A DNA stretch of 64,000 nucleotides from Oscillospiraceae bacterium (GTDB lineage: Bacteria; Bacillota; Clostridia; Oscillospirales; Oscillospiraceae). Position numbers and translations under genes: made by a program. The notes beneath the pieces are model-generated. The model worked only from the letters and a program-made list of their open reading frames with translations, was not told the DNA's origin and did no database searches. Where the stretch lies: positions 1 to 64,000 of the forward strand of contig JARIAU010000062.1 in the NCBI GenBank assembly GCA_029257695.1. Direction: 5' to 3'. The first letter of the stretch is position 1, and each line of letters starts with the position of its first letter. Positions 1 to 9,556 of the stretch are shown piece by piece.

Positions 1-257
1 TCTTCCGGCAGGCGGCTGTTCACTGCCAACGGCAGACGATCCACCGGAATGCTGGATGTGGTGCGGAAATTGGCAATGTAGGTTTCCGCATGCACCCCTG
101 CATCGGTGCGCCCTGCTCCGGTACACTTCACCGGATGGCACACCACCGTGGCCAGAGCATCCTGTAAGGTCTCCTGCACGGTGGTTCCATTCTTTTGGGT
201 CTGCCAGCCGTGATAAGCAGTGCCCACATACATCAGTTTTAATGCAATATTACGCAT
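1..257 (-). CDS. truA: tRNA pseudouridine synthase A (TruA), N-terminal part
   Basis: Cut by the window edge; only the first 85 or so residues are present. The translation opens MRNIALKLMYVGTAYHGWQ and contains GRTDAGVHA, the TruA motif with the nucleophilic aspartate. The family isomerises U38-U40 in the anticodon arm of tRNAs. It lies 17 bases after ecfT on the same strand. The order ecfA1-ecfA2-ecfT-truA is conserved in Firmicutes, usually downstream of ribosomal protein genes, so co-transcription with the transporter genes is likely. The C-terminal half cannot be judged here. Confidence 0.93.
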   Translation of the reverse strand, partial: MRNIALKLMYVGTAYHGWQTQKNGTTVQETLQDALATVVCHPVKCTGAGRTDAGVHAETYIANFRTTSSIPVDRLPLAVNSRLPE

Positions 258-274
258 AACTACCTCTAACCATC

Positions 275-1081
275 TCAAATACCAACACGACGCAGTACAA
301 AAATCGCAGCCAGAACCACAAAACCGCCAACCAGAGCGAATCCATCCCGCCGTTGGTACACCAACTGATTCATGCGGGTTCGGCCGTAGTCTCCAATATA
401 GCATCGGCACTCCATCGCCGTAGCCAGTTCATCTGCCCGCCGCAGTGCGGACACAAACAGCGGCACCAAAAGCGGTACCAGTGCCTTTGCCTTGGCAACC
501 AAATTGCCTGACTCAAAATCCGCGCCTCTGGCTTTTTGTGCCGACATGATTTTATCCGTCTCCTCAATAAGCGTGGGAATGAAGCGCAGAGCAATACTCA
601 TCATCATTGCCAGCTCATGAATGGGAAGGTGCAATTTTTTTAACGGGCCCAATAGCTGCTCGATTCCATCGGTCAACTGCATGGGCGAGGTGGTGTAGGT
701 CAAGAGGAAGGTTCCGGAAATCAAAAGCATGATCCGCAGTACCATCATGACCGCCATACGCACACCACCGCTGTAAATGGAGAACACCCAGATTTTGGCC
801 AGCACTTCTCCGGTGTGATTATAAAACAGGTTCAAAACACCGGTAATCAGCACCACTACAAGCACCGGCTTCATGCCTCGAAACACCGCCCGATACCCAA
901 CCTTAGAGCACCGGATGCAAAAAATCAGCACACCGATCATCAATGCATAGGTCAACAGATTGCAGGCAGAAAACAAGGCCACAATATAAACGACCGTAAG
1001 AATAAGTTTGGTTCTGGGGTCCAAACGGTGCACCACACTGTTCCCCGGAAAATACTGTCCTAATGTGATGTCCTTCAACAT
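275..1081 (-). CDS. ecfT: ECF transporter transmembrane subunit EcfT
   Basis: A 268-residue integral membrane protein with about five to six hydrophobic segments. It is the scaffold of group II energy-coupling factor vitamin and metal importers, joining the two ATPases to interchangeable S components. The opening (GQYFPGNSVVHRLDPRTKL) is typical. The first coupling motif is seen as QKARGAD and the second as a variant, AMECRCY, in the cytoplasmic helices that touch the ATPases. Its start overlaps the end of ecfA2 by 7 bases, which implies translational coupling. No S component is encoded nearby, so the cargo depends on genes elsewhere. Confidence 0.95.
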   Translation of the reverse strand: MLKDITLGQYFPGNSVVHRLDPRTKLILTVVYIVALFSACNLLTYALMIGVLIFCIRCSKVGYRAVFRGMKPVLVVVLITGVLNLFYNHTGEVLAKIWVFSIYSGGVRMAVMMVLRIMLLISGTFLLTYTTSPMQLTDGIEQLLGPLKKLHLPIHELAMMMSIALRFIPTLIEETDKIMSAQKARGADFESGNLVAKAKALVPLLVPLFVSALRRADELATAMECRCYIGDYGRTRMNQLVYQRRDGFALVGGFVVLAAIFVLRRVGI

Positions 1082-1944
1082 AAGCCATCCCCCTTTCCCT
1101 GCAAGGCAAGGATCGAGCGAACTGCATCCTCCATGGTGTACACATTGGCATCCACCGGAATCCCCATCCGGTGCAGCTGCTGCGCCACCTGCGTTACTTT
1201 GGGAATATCCAAACCCATTTCCCGCAGCTGCGTTCCATGCGCAAAAACCTCCCCCGGTGTGCCGTGATAAGGCAGCATTCCATCGTTGACCACATACAAG
1301 CGGTCCACGCTGCGTGCAATTTCATCCATGGAATGGGACACCAACAGAATGGTAGTTCCCTGCTCCCGATGGATGCGGCGAATCGTATCCAAAATATTTT
1401 CTCTTCCTCGAGGGTCTAAGCCCGCCGTCGGCTCATCCAAAATCAGAACCTTCGGCCGCATTGCCAGCACACCGGCAATCGCTGCCCGCCGTTTTTGTCC
1501 CCCGGACAACTCAAATGGGGAACGATTCAGCACCGACTCAGGCAAATCCACCCAGTCCGCAGCCGCACGCACCCGCTGATCCACCTCTTCGTCGGAAAGC
1601 TTCATGTTTCGGGGGCCAAAGGCAATATCTTTATAAACCGTTTCCTCAAAGAGCTGATATTCCGGATACTGAAAGACCAGCCCCACCTGAAAACGAATCT
1701 CCCGAATCTGTTTCGGATCTGCCCAGATGTCTTTCCCCTCAAACAGCACTTTTCCGGAGGTCGGCTTGAGCAGTCCGTTCAGGTGCTGGATGAGTGAGGA
1801 TTTACCGGACCCGGTATGTCCAATCAGGCCAAGGATTTCTCCGGGATAGGCGCAAAAATCCACCTCATGCAGCGCCGTATGTTCAAATGGAGTACCCACA
1901 CTGTAAATATGGGTCAGCTTTTGGGTTTCAATGATCGGTTCCAA
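1075..1944 (-). CDS. ecfA2: ECF transporter ATPase EcfA2
   Basis: A 289-residue ABC ATPase. Walker A is GHTGSGKS at residues 42-49, the signature is LSGGQKRR near residue 146, and Walker B runs into DEPTAGLDPRG. The N-terminal stretch of about 10 extra residues and the position between ecfA1 and ecfT match the EcfA2 partner rather than EcfA1. The two ATPases form an asymmetric heterodimer that powers EcfT and the bound S component. The gap to ecfA1 upstream is 24 bases, and the 3' end overlaps ecfT. Confidence 0.95.
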   Translation of the reverse strand: MEPIIETQKLTHIYSVGTPFEHTALHEVDFCAYPGEILGLIGHTGSGKSSLIQHLNGLLKPTSGKVLFEGKDIWADPKQIREIRFQVGLVFQYPEYQLFEETVYKDIAFGPRNMKLSDEEVDQRVRAAADWVDLPESVLNRSPFELSGGQKRRAAIAGVLAMRPKVLILDEPTAGLDPRGRENILDTIRRIHREQGTTILLVSHSMDEIARSVDRLYVVNDGMLPYHGTPGEVFAHGTQLREMGLDIPKVTQVAQQLHRMGIPVDANVYTMEDAVRSILALQGKGDGLC

Positions 1945-1968
1945 TGCTTCTCCTATCTATGCCTGCAC

Positions 1969-2829
1969 TCACAGCGCCGCAGCAATGGCCGCAGCGCACT
2001 CCTCAACGGAAAGTGCGTCCAACGGGACATCCAGTCCCGCCTGTCTCAATTCATACAACAGTCCCACCGTTTCCGGCACTGTCAGACCCACCGATTGCAG
2101 CAGCTCCACATGGCAGAAGACTGCCTTCGGCGCACCGTCCGCAATGATTTGTCCTTCGTTCATAACGATCAGACGATCTGCTTGAGCTGCTTCATCCATA
2201 TGGTGGGTAATCAGCACCACCGTGACCCCTTGCTCCCGATTGAGCCGGCGGATCGTGTGAAGAACCTCTTCCCGACCCACAGGGTCCAACATGGCGGTAG
2301 GCTCATCCAACACGATGCAACGAGGCTGCATCGCCAACACGCCGGCAATTGCGATCCGCTGCTTCTGACCACCGGAGAGCAAGTGGGGTGCATGAAGTGC
2401 ATACGCACGCATCCCCACGGCATCCAGTGCCGCATCTACCCGGCGGCGGATTTCTTCCGGTGCAACCCCCAGATTCTCCGGCGCAAACGCCACATCTTCC
2501 TCCACAATGGAGGAAATGATCTGGTTGTCCGGATTCTGGAACACCATTCCCACCGTACGGCGGATTTCCTGCAGCAGCGCTTCCTCTCTGGTATCCATGC
2601 CGGCCACATACATTTTGCCGCCGCTGGGCAGTAAAATGCCATTCATATGTTTGGCAAGGGTGGATTTTCCGCAGCCATTGTGACCCAAGATCGCCACAAA
2701 GCTGCCCTGTTCCACCGTCAGATCCAGATCCTTAAACACCACCGGCGCAACACCATCCGCTCCTGTATACGCAAAGGACAGTTGCTCCGCCATCAGAATC
2801 GGCCTCGGCTGCTCCTGATGCAATTCCAT
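1969..2829 (-). CDS. ecfA1: ECF transporter ATPase EcfA1
   Basis: A 286-residue ABC ATPase if started at the ATG giving MELHQEQ. A longer reading exists but would run back into the methyltransferase gene. The chosen ATG lies one base after that gene's TGA, a coupled stop-start. Walker A is GHNGCGKS at residues 49-56, with LSGGQKQR and DEPTAMLDP following. It pairs with EcfA2 to energise vitamin or metal uptake through EcfT. The aromatic LSFAY near the N terminus is usual for this subunit. Confidence 0.94.
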   Translation of the reverse strand: MELHQEQPRPILMAEQLSFAYTGADGVAPVVFKDLDLTVEQGSFVAILGHNGCGKSTLAKHMNGILLPSGGKMYVAGMDTREEALLQEIRRTVGMVFQNPDNQIISSIVEEDVAFAPENLGVAPEEIRRRVDAALDAVGMRAYALHAPHLLSGGQKQRIAIAGVLAMQPRCIVLDEPTAMLDPVGREEVLHTIRRLNREQGVTVVLITHHMDEAAQADRLIVMNEGQIIADGAPKAVFCHVELLQSVGLTVPETVGLLYELRQAGLDVPLDALSVEECAAAIAAAL

Positions 2830-2830
2830 A

Positions 2831-3712
2831 TCAGCGGCCCCGTCCAGGCAGATCTGCCATCCAGCGTCCGGTGGCACCGCAAGGCAGCGCCAAGCCGCTG
2901 GCCTTCACCGGAATACCAAGCTCCTGGCACTCCGAATGTCCCCCGTACTTCTTGGTGACCAAGGTGTCCAGCAGATACCCCAGCACACTGGGTGCAAGCC
3001 CGGTCGTATAGGAGTTGATGATGAAGAACAACGGCTGATCGGACAGCACCTGCACCACCAGCTCCAAGAAGGGATACAAGTTTTCTTCCAACTTCCAAAC
3101 CTCGCCGGAAGGCCCTCTTCCATAGGAAGGGGGGTCCATGATAATGGCATCATAGCGGCGTCCACGACGGATCTCCCGCTCCACAAACTTGGCGCAATCA
3201 TCCACGATCCAGCGGATGGGTGCATCGCTCAGGTTGGACAGCTTGGCATTTTCTTTGGCCCATGCCACCATGCCCTTTGCGGCATCCACATGACACACCT
3301 TTGCACCGGCTGCTGCACAAGCCACCGTGGCTCCACCGGTATAGGCAAAGAGGTTGAGCACATTGACCTCACGACCGGCGTGACGGATCATGTCCTGAGC
3401 AAAATCCCAGTTTGCCGCCTGCTCCGGAAACAGTCCGGTGTGCTTAAAATTCATAGGTCCGACCTTGAAGGTCAAGTTACCGTAGTTGATGGTCCAGTTC
3501 TGAGGCAAGCTGCGCTTGTCCCAGTGTCCGCCACCGGTGTTGGAGCGGCTGTATCGGCCGTCGTTCACCTTCCACCCCCGCAGCGTGCGGGGGGTATTCC
3601 AAATTGCCTGAGGATCCGGACGCACCAGCACTTTATCGCCCCAGCGTTCCAGCTTTTCGCCTCGTCCGCAATCCAGAAGTTGATAATCGTTCCATTGATC
3701 TGCAAGCCACAT
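2831..3712 (-). CDS. class I SAM-dependent methyltransferase, RlmI-like
   Basis: A 293-residue Rossmann-fold methyltransferase of the COG1092 type. SAM motif I is seen as NLFAYTGGATVA (residues 120-131), the acidic motif II residue as HVDAAKG, and motif IV as DPPSYGRG (193-200). Relatives methylate cytosine C5 of 23S rRNA (RlmI). This copy lacks an N-terminal PUA domain and is shorter than RlmI, so the substrate is uncertain. It is coupled to ecfA1 by a one-base gap. It is the first gene of the minus-strand run, and the upstream 259 bases hold only a terminator. Confidence 0.85.
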   Translation of the reverse strand: MWLADQWNDYQLLDCGRGEKLERWGDKVLVRPDPQAIWNTPRTLRGWKVNDGRYSRSNTGGGHWDKRSLPQNWTINYGNLTFKVGPMNFKHTGLFPEQAANWDFAQDMIRHAGREVNVLNLFAYTGGATVACAAAGAKVCHVDAAKGMVAWAKENAKLSNLSDAPIRWIVDDCAKFVEREIRRGRRYDAIIMDPPSYGRGPSGEVWKLEENLYPFLELVVQVLSDQPLFFIINSYTTGLAPSVLGYLLDTLVTKKYGGHSECQELGIPVKASGLALPCGATGRWMADLPGRGR

Positions 3713-3831
3713 AGCTACACTACCCCACTATTGACATAATAATATCACATTGTACCATCTCTTCCCTGTTCCGTCAATGCAGCAGAGGGGCAGACAATCC
3801 GGTGTTCCGGCCGTTCTTTTTGTGAAATTAA

Positions 3832-3869
3832 GAAACGGAGCCACTGCCTATAGACAGCGGCTCCGTTTC
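3832..3869 (-). terminator. intrinsic terminator downstream of the sugar locus
   Basis: An 11-bp perfect stem (GAAACGGAGCC with GGCTCCGTTTC) encloses a small inner CTG/CAG pairing. On the minus strand it follows the last gene of the sugar locus and runs into a T-rich stretch. The rest of 3713-3971 shows no gene. Confidence 0.75.
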
Positions 3870-3971
3870 GTCCGGTCGGTCCCCTCTTGTTTTCCCCAAC
3901 CAATGCATCCATTCTCTTGTGTTATCCAGTCCAGCACTTCCGTTTTGCTTATTTTCCATATTGAGACACAA

Positions 3972-4829
3972 TCACTTCCGTGCCTCGGCAATCAATGCAG
4001 CAATCTTATCCATGGCATATTTGTCGGCATACAGGCTAACCTCCGGAAATTGCTTGTAATTGGGCAGCATTTCCAGTGTGATATAGTCCTCATATCCAAT
4101 GGCTGCAATGGCCTTGGCCACCGCCTCAAAATCCACATCCCCGGCAAATAAATCGACAAATGCACCAATGCCGGCCTGGTCAAAGCGATAATCGGACATA
4201 TGAAGCTTTTTAATGCGTTTTCCCAAAATTTCCAGCCACTGGTCCGGGTATCCAGTGTAGATCACATTACCCACATCCAGATACATCCCCACAAATTCCG
4301 ATCCAATTTCATCCAAAAAGCGGGCTGTTTCCAACGGTGAAAGCAAGAATTTATTCCACACATTCTCGATACCGATCGCCACTCCGGCCTGTGCCGCATC
4401 TACAGCAAGTCGGGCAAGTGCCTGTTGACTGCGCTCATAGGCAATGTCATAGCGGATTCGTTCCGGCTTCGATGCAAATTCACAGCCTACATAGCCAGGA
4501 ACCACCAGGATTGTATCCGCACCCAGCAAATGCGCCGCTTCGATTTGCTTTTGGACAATGTAGAATGCTTTTTCCCGAATGGCGGAGCTGTCGGATACCA
4601 GATTGTTCTCCCAAAGGCTCCAAACGCCTACACTGGGGACTTCCAATCCCATATCCTCTGCCATTCGCCGCATGGCCATAATTTCTCGTTCACTGGTGTC
4701 GGGATTCAGGTATCCCGCCTCACTCATGACCGGCTCCACACCGTCATATCCCGCCTTCTTTGCATGCTCAAACATCCATCGCACATCTGTGGTTTCCGTA
4801 AAGGAAAACAGGCTGACACCCTGTTTCAT
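3972..4829 (-). CDS. sugar phosphate isomerase/epimerase, xylose-isomerase-like TIM barrel
   Basis: A 285-residue TIM barrel of the AP-endonuclease 2 family. Likely metal ligands lie along the barrel: Glu in IGIENVW, Asp in YLDVGN, His in KLHMSD and Glu in ITLEM. Family members isomerise, epimerise or dehydrate sugars, keto-sugars and inositols. It is the last gene of the locus, 19 bases after the Gfo/Idh/MocA dehydrogenase, and probably acts on that enzyme's product. The exact reaction cannot be read from sequence. A second, diverged barrel of the same family is at 9557-10369. Confidence 0.85.
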   Translation of the reverse strand: MKQGVSLFSFTETTDVRWMFEHAKKAGYDGVEPVMSEAGYLNPDTSEREIMAMRRMAEDMGLEVPSVGVWSLWENNLVSDSSAIREKAFYIVQKQIEAAHLLGADTILVVPGYVGCEFASKPERIRYDIAYERSQQALARLAVDAAQAGVAIGIENVWNKFLLSPLETARFLDEIGSEFVGMYLDVGNVIYTGYPDQWLEILGKRIKKLHMSDYRFDQAGIGAFVDLFAGDVDFEAVAKAIAAIGYEDYITLEMLPNYKQFPEVSLYADKYAMDKIAALIAEARK

Positions 4830-4848
4830 TCTGTTTGCACTCCTTTTC

Positions 4849-5856
4849 TCACAGCTGAACCGTTCTTCCGGTTTCCAAGGATTCCTTAATGGCCAAAATC
4901 ACTCGAAGTACATGCCGGATCTCCTTGGGCGTGATGGCCGTGATCGGCGTTCCGGCATCTATGTGGTTGATGAAATGTTCCAATTCCCTTTGGTAAGCAT
5001 CATATGGATCAATCTCCAGCGGCTCCGCCTTATGCTCCCCATATAGCCAAGTTTCACGAACCGCAGAAGCCACATCCTCCAGATTGGCTCCGGCCCGCAT
5101 CCGATAGCACACCGCACGCTGGTCTCCCACCACATTCAGCTCCATTGTGAACGGAAATCCCTCCGGCATCTCAATGATGCTTTCCGAGGTCGCCTGAATG
5201 CCATTCTCAAAGGTGAGCGATGTTGCCACATGGTTCCAGCTTCCCAACTCATTCTGTTGTCCCACCGAATACACCTGACGCACCGTTCCGAACAAATAGC
5301 AGAGATAGTCGATGTCGTGCAGATGAAGATCAAACAGGCCGCCGCCGCTGTTTTCTGGACGGCGATACCATTCACTCCATGCCGGATGCACAGACAGGCG
5401 GCTGGCACGGGCATACTTTACCTGTCCCAACGCACCGGACTCAAACAATTCCTTGGTTTTGACATATTCCGGCCAAAACCGAACCGCCTGTCCCACGGCA
5501 AACTGCACCCCGGCAGCTTCTGCCGCAGTCAGCATTCGATTCAATGATTCCAAATTGAGGGTCACAGGTTTTTCGCAAATAATGTGCTTGCGATACTTTG
5601 CCCCCAACAGTGCATATGGTTCATGCAAGAATGTAGGCAGGCAAATATCCACCACATCCACTTCCGCCTTGGACAGCATCTCATCACCATCGGAATACCA
5701 GGTGCAGCCTGCCTTCTCCGCCAGGGCACGCCCTTGTGCTTCGTTCCGATCACACACCGCAGTAACTTTTGCCCGTTCCATGGTTTGATAGGCCTTCAAA
5801 TGGGTCTTTCCCATAAATCCGGCCCCAATGATTGCAATACGAACCAAGTCAAACAC
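4849..5856 (-). CDS. Gfo/Idh/MocA family NAD(P)-dependent oxidoreductase
   Basis: 335 residues. The N-terminal Rossmann fold opens with IAIIGAGFMGKTH, the catalytic region shows the family EKPVTLN motif, and a C-terminal alpha/beta substrate domain follows (HLHDIDYLCYLFG). Members oxidise sugars or inositols, often at C2 or C3. It lies 12 bases after the permease gene and just before a TIM-barrel isomerase, so it probably oxidises the imported substrate or its aglycone-linked form. The substrate is unknown. Confidence 0.9.
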   Translation of the reverse strand: MFDLVRIAIIGAGFMGKTHLKAYQTMERAKVTAVCDRNEAQGRALAEKAGCTWYSDGDEMLSKAEVDVVDICLPTFLHEPYALLGAKYRKHIICEKPVTLNLESLNRMLTAAEAAGVQFAVGQAVRFWPEYVKTKELFESGALGQVKYARASRLSVHPAWSEWYRRPENSGGGLFDLHLHDIDYLCYLFGTVRQVYSVGQQNELGSWNHVATSLTFENGIQATSESIIEMPEGFPFTMELNVVGDQRAVCYRMRAGANLEDVASAVRETWLYGEHKAEPLEIDPYDAYQRELEHFINHIDAGTPITAITPKEIRHVLRVILAIKESLETGRTVQL

Positions 5857-5868
5857 CTCTTTCTAGGC

Positions 5869-6831
5869 TTACTTCTTGCGGATGTTGTTGATATTGCTGA
5901 GCACTACAGCACCCACAATGATTGCGCCGGTGATAATGGTCTGAACATTGTTGTCCACACCCAGAATATTCATTGCATTGGAAATGACACCCATCAGCAG
6001 ACAGCCCAAGAACGCACCGCTGATGGTGCCTTTGCCGCCGTCAAAGGTAACTCCGCCGATGATTGCTGCCGCCAATGCATTGGTTTCATAGTTCATACCG
6101 GCATTGGCCGTAATGGAGTCAATGCGGGCAATAAACACCATGCTGGCCACGGCGCAGAACAAGCCGGAAATTCCGTAGACGATCACCTTATACCGGGTCA
6201 CATGGATACCGGAGAGAAACGCATTTTTCTCATTGCCGCCCAATGCCACTACACGGCGTCCAAACTTGGTATAATTCATCATGACATAAGCCAGAACAAT
6301 CATAACGATCAAAACCAACAGCATAGGCGAAAACACTTCAAACACCTTTGTCTTCAGTCCATCAAAAGCACCGCCGAAGTTCATAATGCGGCCTCCGGAG
6401 GCCGTCAGCGCCAAGCCATAAAACGCCTTGCTGGTTCCCAGTGTAATGACCAATGGAATACACTTGCTCTTTGCAATGATAAAGCCATTGAGCAATCCAC
6501 ACAGCAATCCGGTACCCATTCCCGCTGCAATGGCCAGGGGCAATGGCAGATTATTGTTGATCAACAGGTACATGACCACACCGCTCAACACCATAATATT
6601 GCCGATAGACAGGTCCACGCCGCCGGAAATCAACAAAATGCTCATTGCCATCGTAAGGATACCCAACACACAAATCTGCTGGAAGATGGACACAACATTG
6701 CCCAGTGCAATGAACTTTGGGTTGATGATCGAAATTGCAACCACGATCACTGCAATGACAATGGCCAGCAGCACACGCTGGTCCTTCACCAGCCTTTTCA
6801 CCGTGGCGGTCTTATTCAGATTATCTGCCAT
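5869..6831 (-). CDS. sugar ABC transporter permease, RbsC type
   Basis: A 320-residue permease with about eight to ten hydrophobic segments. It carries the family signatures GVDLSIGNIMVLSG and ALAAAIIGGVTFDGGKGT, as in RbsC/MglC/XylH-type carbohydrate permeases. Its start overlaps the end of the ATPase gene by 11 bases. With the tandem ATPase and the lipoprotein receptor it makes a complete CUT2-type importer. Specificity cannot be assigned. Confidence 0.93.
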   Translation of the reverse strand: MADNLNKTATVKRLVKDQRVLLAIVIAVIVVAISIINPKFIALGNVVSIFQQICVLGILTMAMSILLISGGVDLSIGNIMVLSGVVMYLLINNNLPLPLAIAAGMGTGLLCGLLNGFIIAKSKCIPLVITLGTSKAFYGLALTASGGRIMNFGGAFDGLKTKVFEVFSPMLLVLIVMIVLAYVMMNYTKFGRRVVALGGNEKNAFLSGIHVTRYKVIVYGISGLFCAVASMVFIARIDSITANAGMNYETNALAAAIIGGVTFDGGKGTISGAFLGCLLMGVISNAMNILGVDNNVQTIITGAIIVGAVVLSNINNIRKK

Positions 6832-8347
6832 TTTTCTTCACTCCTAATGCTCGTTTAATGATTTCCTGCTCGTTGATCTGTTCCCCGGTCAGCTCACAGT
6901 CAATGTCGCCGTCACGGACCACCAACACACGATCACTCATGCTGATCAATTCCGGCATATCCGAACTGATCATCAGGATACACTTCCCTTGCTGGGTCAG
7001 TGCACTCATCTGCTTATAAAACTCTGCTTTCGCATTCACATCGATACCACGGGTTGGTTCATCAAAAATATAGATTTCCTGTTCGGCAAACAGCCACTTG
7101 GCCAAAACCACTTTCTGCTGGTTTCCGCCGGATAGATAGACCGCTTCCGTCCAGACGCTTGGGGTTTTGACTCGAAGCTCTTTGAGCAGGGACGATACCA
7201 GTGGTGGGAACTTCTTAATGTTGATGAAAAAACCCTTTATCTTTTCCCGCAAGCCCAGAATCGTGGCATTTTCCAGCACACTGGCATGGAGCATCAAACC
7301 CAACTGCTGCCGATCCTCCGTAATGAACGCAAGCCCTTCATTGATGCTGTCATTAGGTGTTTTGATTCGGACCTCTTTGCCATTGATGCGAATTTCGCCT
7401 CCATACCGGTGGTCTGCGCCCACCAGTGCCCGCATCAACTCTGTGCGTCCGGACCCAACCATACCGGAGAATCCAACGATCTCGCCTTTGCGAACCGAGA
7501 AACTCACCTTCGGACTGTCCTTGGTCAGCTGAAGATCCTTCACTTCCAGCATCACATCACCAACGGCGCAGGGTTCTTTGTCATAGAACATATCCACAGG
7601 GCGACCCACCATGTCCTGTGTGATGGTTGTGATGGGAATGTCCCGCTGTTCGTTGGTATAAGTACGGACAACGGCACCGTCACGGATAACCGTGATCCGA
7701 TCTGCAATCTGCACCACTTCATTTAGAAAATGAGAAATGTAGACAATACCAATTCCCATTTCCGTAATTCGCTTCGTCAATTCCAGGACTTTTGCCGCAT
7801 CTTCCACATTGAACATGGATGTTGGCTCATCCATAATCAGCACACGAGGTCGGACACTTAGTGCCTTCAAGATCTTTACAAACTGCTGGTCCGAGACGGA
7901 CAGATGCTCGATTTTCGTGTCCAGCTTCAGGTCGATGCCCAACTCGGTCATCTGCCGCCGGGCTTCCTGCTCCATCGACTTGTAGTCGATCCAACCGAAC
8001 CCCTTGGTTTTTTCATTTCCCACATAGATGTTTTCCACCACATCCATGCTGGGTACCAGATCGTTTTCCTGATAGACAATGTTGATGCCAAGTGCTTTGG
8101 ACTGCGCCGGCTCCAGCTTATGATAGACAGTCCCATCCACCTCAATGGTTCCGGAGGTGGGTGTATATGCCCCCGACAGAACCTTCATCAAGGTCGATTT
8201 GCCGGCACCGTTTTCTCCCACAAGGCAATGCACCTCGCCGGGATATACATCGAGCGTAATGCCCGACAGCGCCCATACACCAGAAAACTCTTTCCGGATG
8301 TCCCGCATGGAGATCACTGGTTTCTTATTTTCGTAATCAATTTTCAT
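6821..8347 (-). CDS. sugar ABC transporter ATPase with two NBDs, RbsA/MglA type
   Basis: 508 residues from the ATG giving MKIDYENKK, chosen because GAAGGTGAG sits just upstream; a longer in-frame reading lacks such a site. Two fused ABC domains are visible. The first has GENGAGKST and LSVSDQQ as its signature region. The second has a degenerate Walker A region (GMVGSGRTE) and LSGGNQQK. This asymmetry is normal for CUT2 ATPases. It is the energy subunit for the permease and receptor encoded on either side. Confidence 0.93.
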   Translation of the reverse strand: MKIDYENKKPVISMRDIRKEFSGVWALSGITLDVYPGEVHCLVGENGAGKSTLMKVLSGAYTPTSGTIEVDGTVYHKLEPAQSKALGINIVYQENDLVPSMDVVENIYVGNEKTKGFGWIDYKSMEQEARRQMTELGIDLKLDTKIEHLSVSDQQFVKILKALSVRPRVLIMDEPTSMFNVEDAAKVLELTKRITEMGIGIVYISHFLNEVVQIADRITVIRDGAVVRTYTNEQRDIPITTITQDMVGRPVDMFYDKEPCAVGDVMLEVKDLQLTKDSPKVSFSVRKGEIVGFSGMVGSGRTELMRALVGADHRYGGEIRINGKEVRIKTPNDSINEGLAFITEDRQQLGLMLHASVLENATILGLREKIKGFFINIKKFPPLVSSLLKELRVKTPSVWTEAVYLSGGNQQKVVLAKWLFAEQEIYIFDEPTRGIDVNAKAEFYKQMSALTQQGKCILMISSDMPELISMSDRVLVVRDGDIDCELTGEQINEQEIIKRALGVKKNGR

Positions 8348-8375
8348 GCAGCTCTCACCTTCTTTTGAACAATAA

Positions 8376-8437
8376 CACCGGCCAGCCCGACGCAACGGAG
8401 GGTACAAACCCAGCCATTCCGCCGCAGCCGGCCGGTG
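8376..8437 (-). other. long imperfect stem-loop between receptor and ATPase genes
   Basis: On the minus strand, CACCGGCCGGCT pairs with GGCTGGCCGGTG (allowing G-U) across a GC-rich interior. It lies after the receptor gene and before the ATPase gene. Such stems often protect abundant receptor mRNA or reduce read-through. There is no clear T-run, so I do not call it a terminator. Confidence 0.5.
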
Positions 8438-8483
8438 GTTTATCGGTTGATCTTACTCACCACTCTTGCGGTGATGCTTTGGA

Positions 8484-9497
8484 TCAGTGGTTCTGCTGCA
8501 GATAATTGTAAGCAGCTGCATAGTCATCCCAAGCAATATAAGCGCTGGTATCGTCCGCAGCGACGGGAATGACAGGCAGAGCGGTGAACTTCTCGGTGGG
8601 AGTCTCGCCCAGTGCCACCTGATTGTACAGGTTCAGGAAGGTCTTGACGCCCTGCACAGAAACCGGAGCGGTCATGTTTGCTGCCTCAATGCCGTCCTCC
8701 AGCATCTTATAGCCATCAGGAGAACCGCCGGTGGAAACGATGGGAACATTCTGCATCCCGGCATCCTTCAGTGCATTGTAGCAGCCCTGAGCCATCATAT
8801 CGTTATTGGCAAAAATGTAATCAAATTCGGTGCCCGAATTGATGAGATCCGTGGTGACATTATAGGCCTTATCGGTCAGCCAATCGCCGTGGAGCACAGA
8901 GACCACCTCGACCTTGCCGTCCAGTTCTTTCAGGGCACGATCTACACCTTCCTGGTATTTCTCGTACACGCCTGCACCCTGCTGGCCGGCGCAGAAGAAG
9001 ATCTTGGCCCCTTCCTTCTGCTCTGCGATCCACTTAATGGCAGCTTCGCCAATCTTGTCATATTCGCAGGCAACCGAAGCAATGTAATCACCGGGATTTT
9101 CCATCTCCATAGCGAAGTTCTCAACGGTCACGGGAATACCGGCATCGTTGGCCATCTTCACCAGCTGGGCGCCCTGCTCCGTGGAGATAGGGAAGATGGA
9201 AATGCCATCCACTCCCTGCTGGATCAGAGACTCCATGGCGGTGACGGACTCTTCCAGACTGTTCTTGGAGTCCAGAACGACGGTCTTGACTCCGTTCTGC
9301 TTTGCGGCGTACTCGAAAGCACGGGCAGAATACTCATTCCAGATATCGGACATATCATAGGCGATGTAACCGAAGGTCAAATCCTTCTTTCCATCCGTCT
9401 GGGAAGAGTCATTGCTGCCATTCGAGGTGGTGCCGCCGCAAGCAGTCATACCCAGAGTGAGCATGACAGCCAGCATGATTGCAAGAATCTTTTTCAT
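8484..9497 (-). CDS. sugar-binding lipoprotein of the ABC importer
   Basis: A 337-residue type I periplasmic-binding-protein homologue (RbsB-like). The N terminus is a lipoprotein signal ending in MTAC-GG, followed by a Ser/Asn/Gly linker, so it is anchored outside the membrane. The mature part shows the family features ESLIQQGVDGISIFP and DYIFANNDMMAQG. A strong AAGGAGGA ribosome site precedes the ATG. It is separated from the ATPase gene by a stem-loop region, which fits the usual excess of receptor over membrane parts. The ligand is probably a sugar or cyclitol; not further resolved. Confidence 0.92.
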   Translation of the reverse strand: MKKILAIMLAVMLTLGMTACGGTTSNGSNDSSQTDGKKDLTFGYIAYDMSDIWNEYSARAFEYAAKQNGVKTVVLDSKNSLEESVTAMESLIQQGVDGISIFPISTEQGAQLVKMANDAGIPVTVENFAMEMENPGDYIASVACEYDKIGEAAIKWIAEQKEGAKIFFCAGQQGAGVYEKYQEGVDRALKELDGKVEVVSVLHGDWLTDKAYNVTTDLINSGTEFDYIFANNDMMAQGCYNALKDAGMQNVPIVSTGGSPDGYKMLEDGIEAANMTAPVSVQGVKTFLNLYNQVALGETPTEKFTALPVIPVAADDTSAYIAWDDYAAAYNYLQQNH

Positions 9498-9556
9498 ATT
9501 TTTTCCTCCTTAAGAAACATTATTTTCACGGCCTGAGCCGATGAAATACGGTTCTA

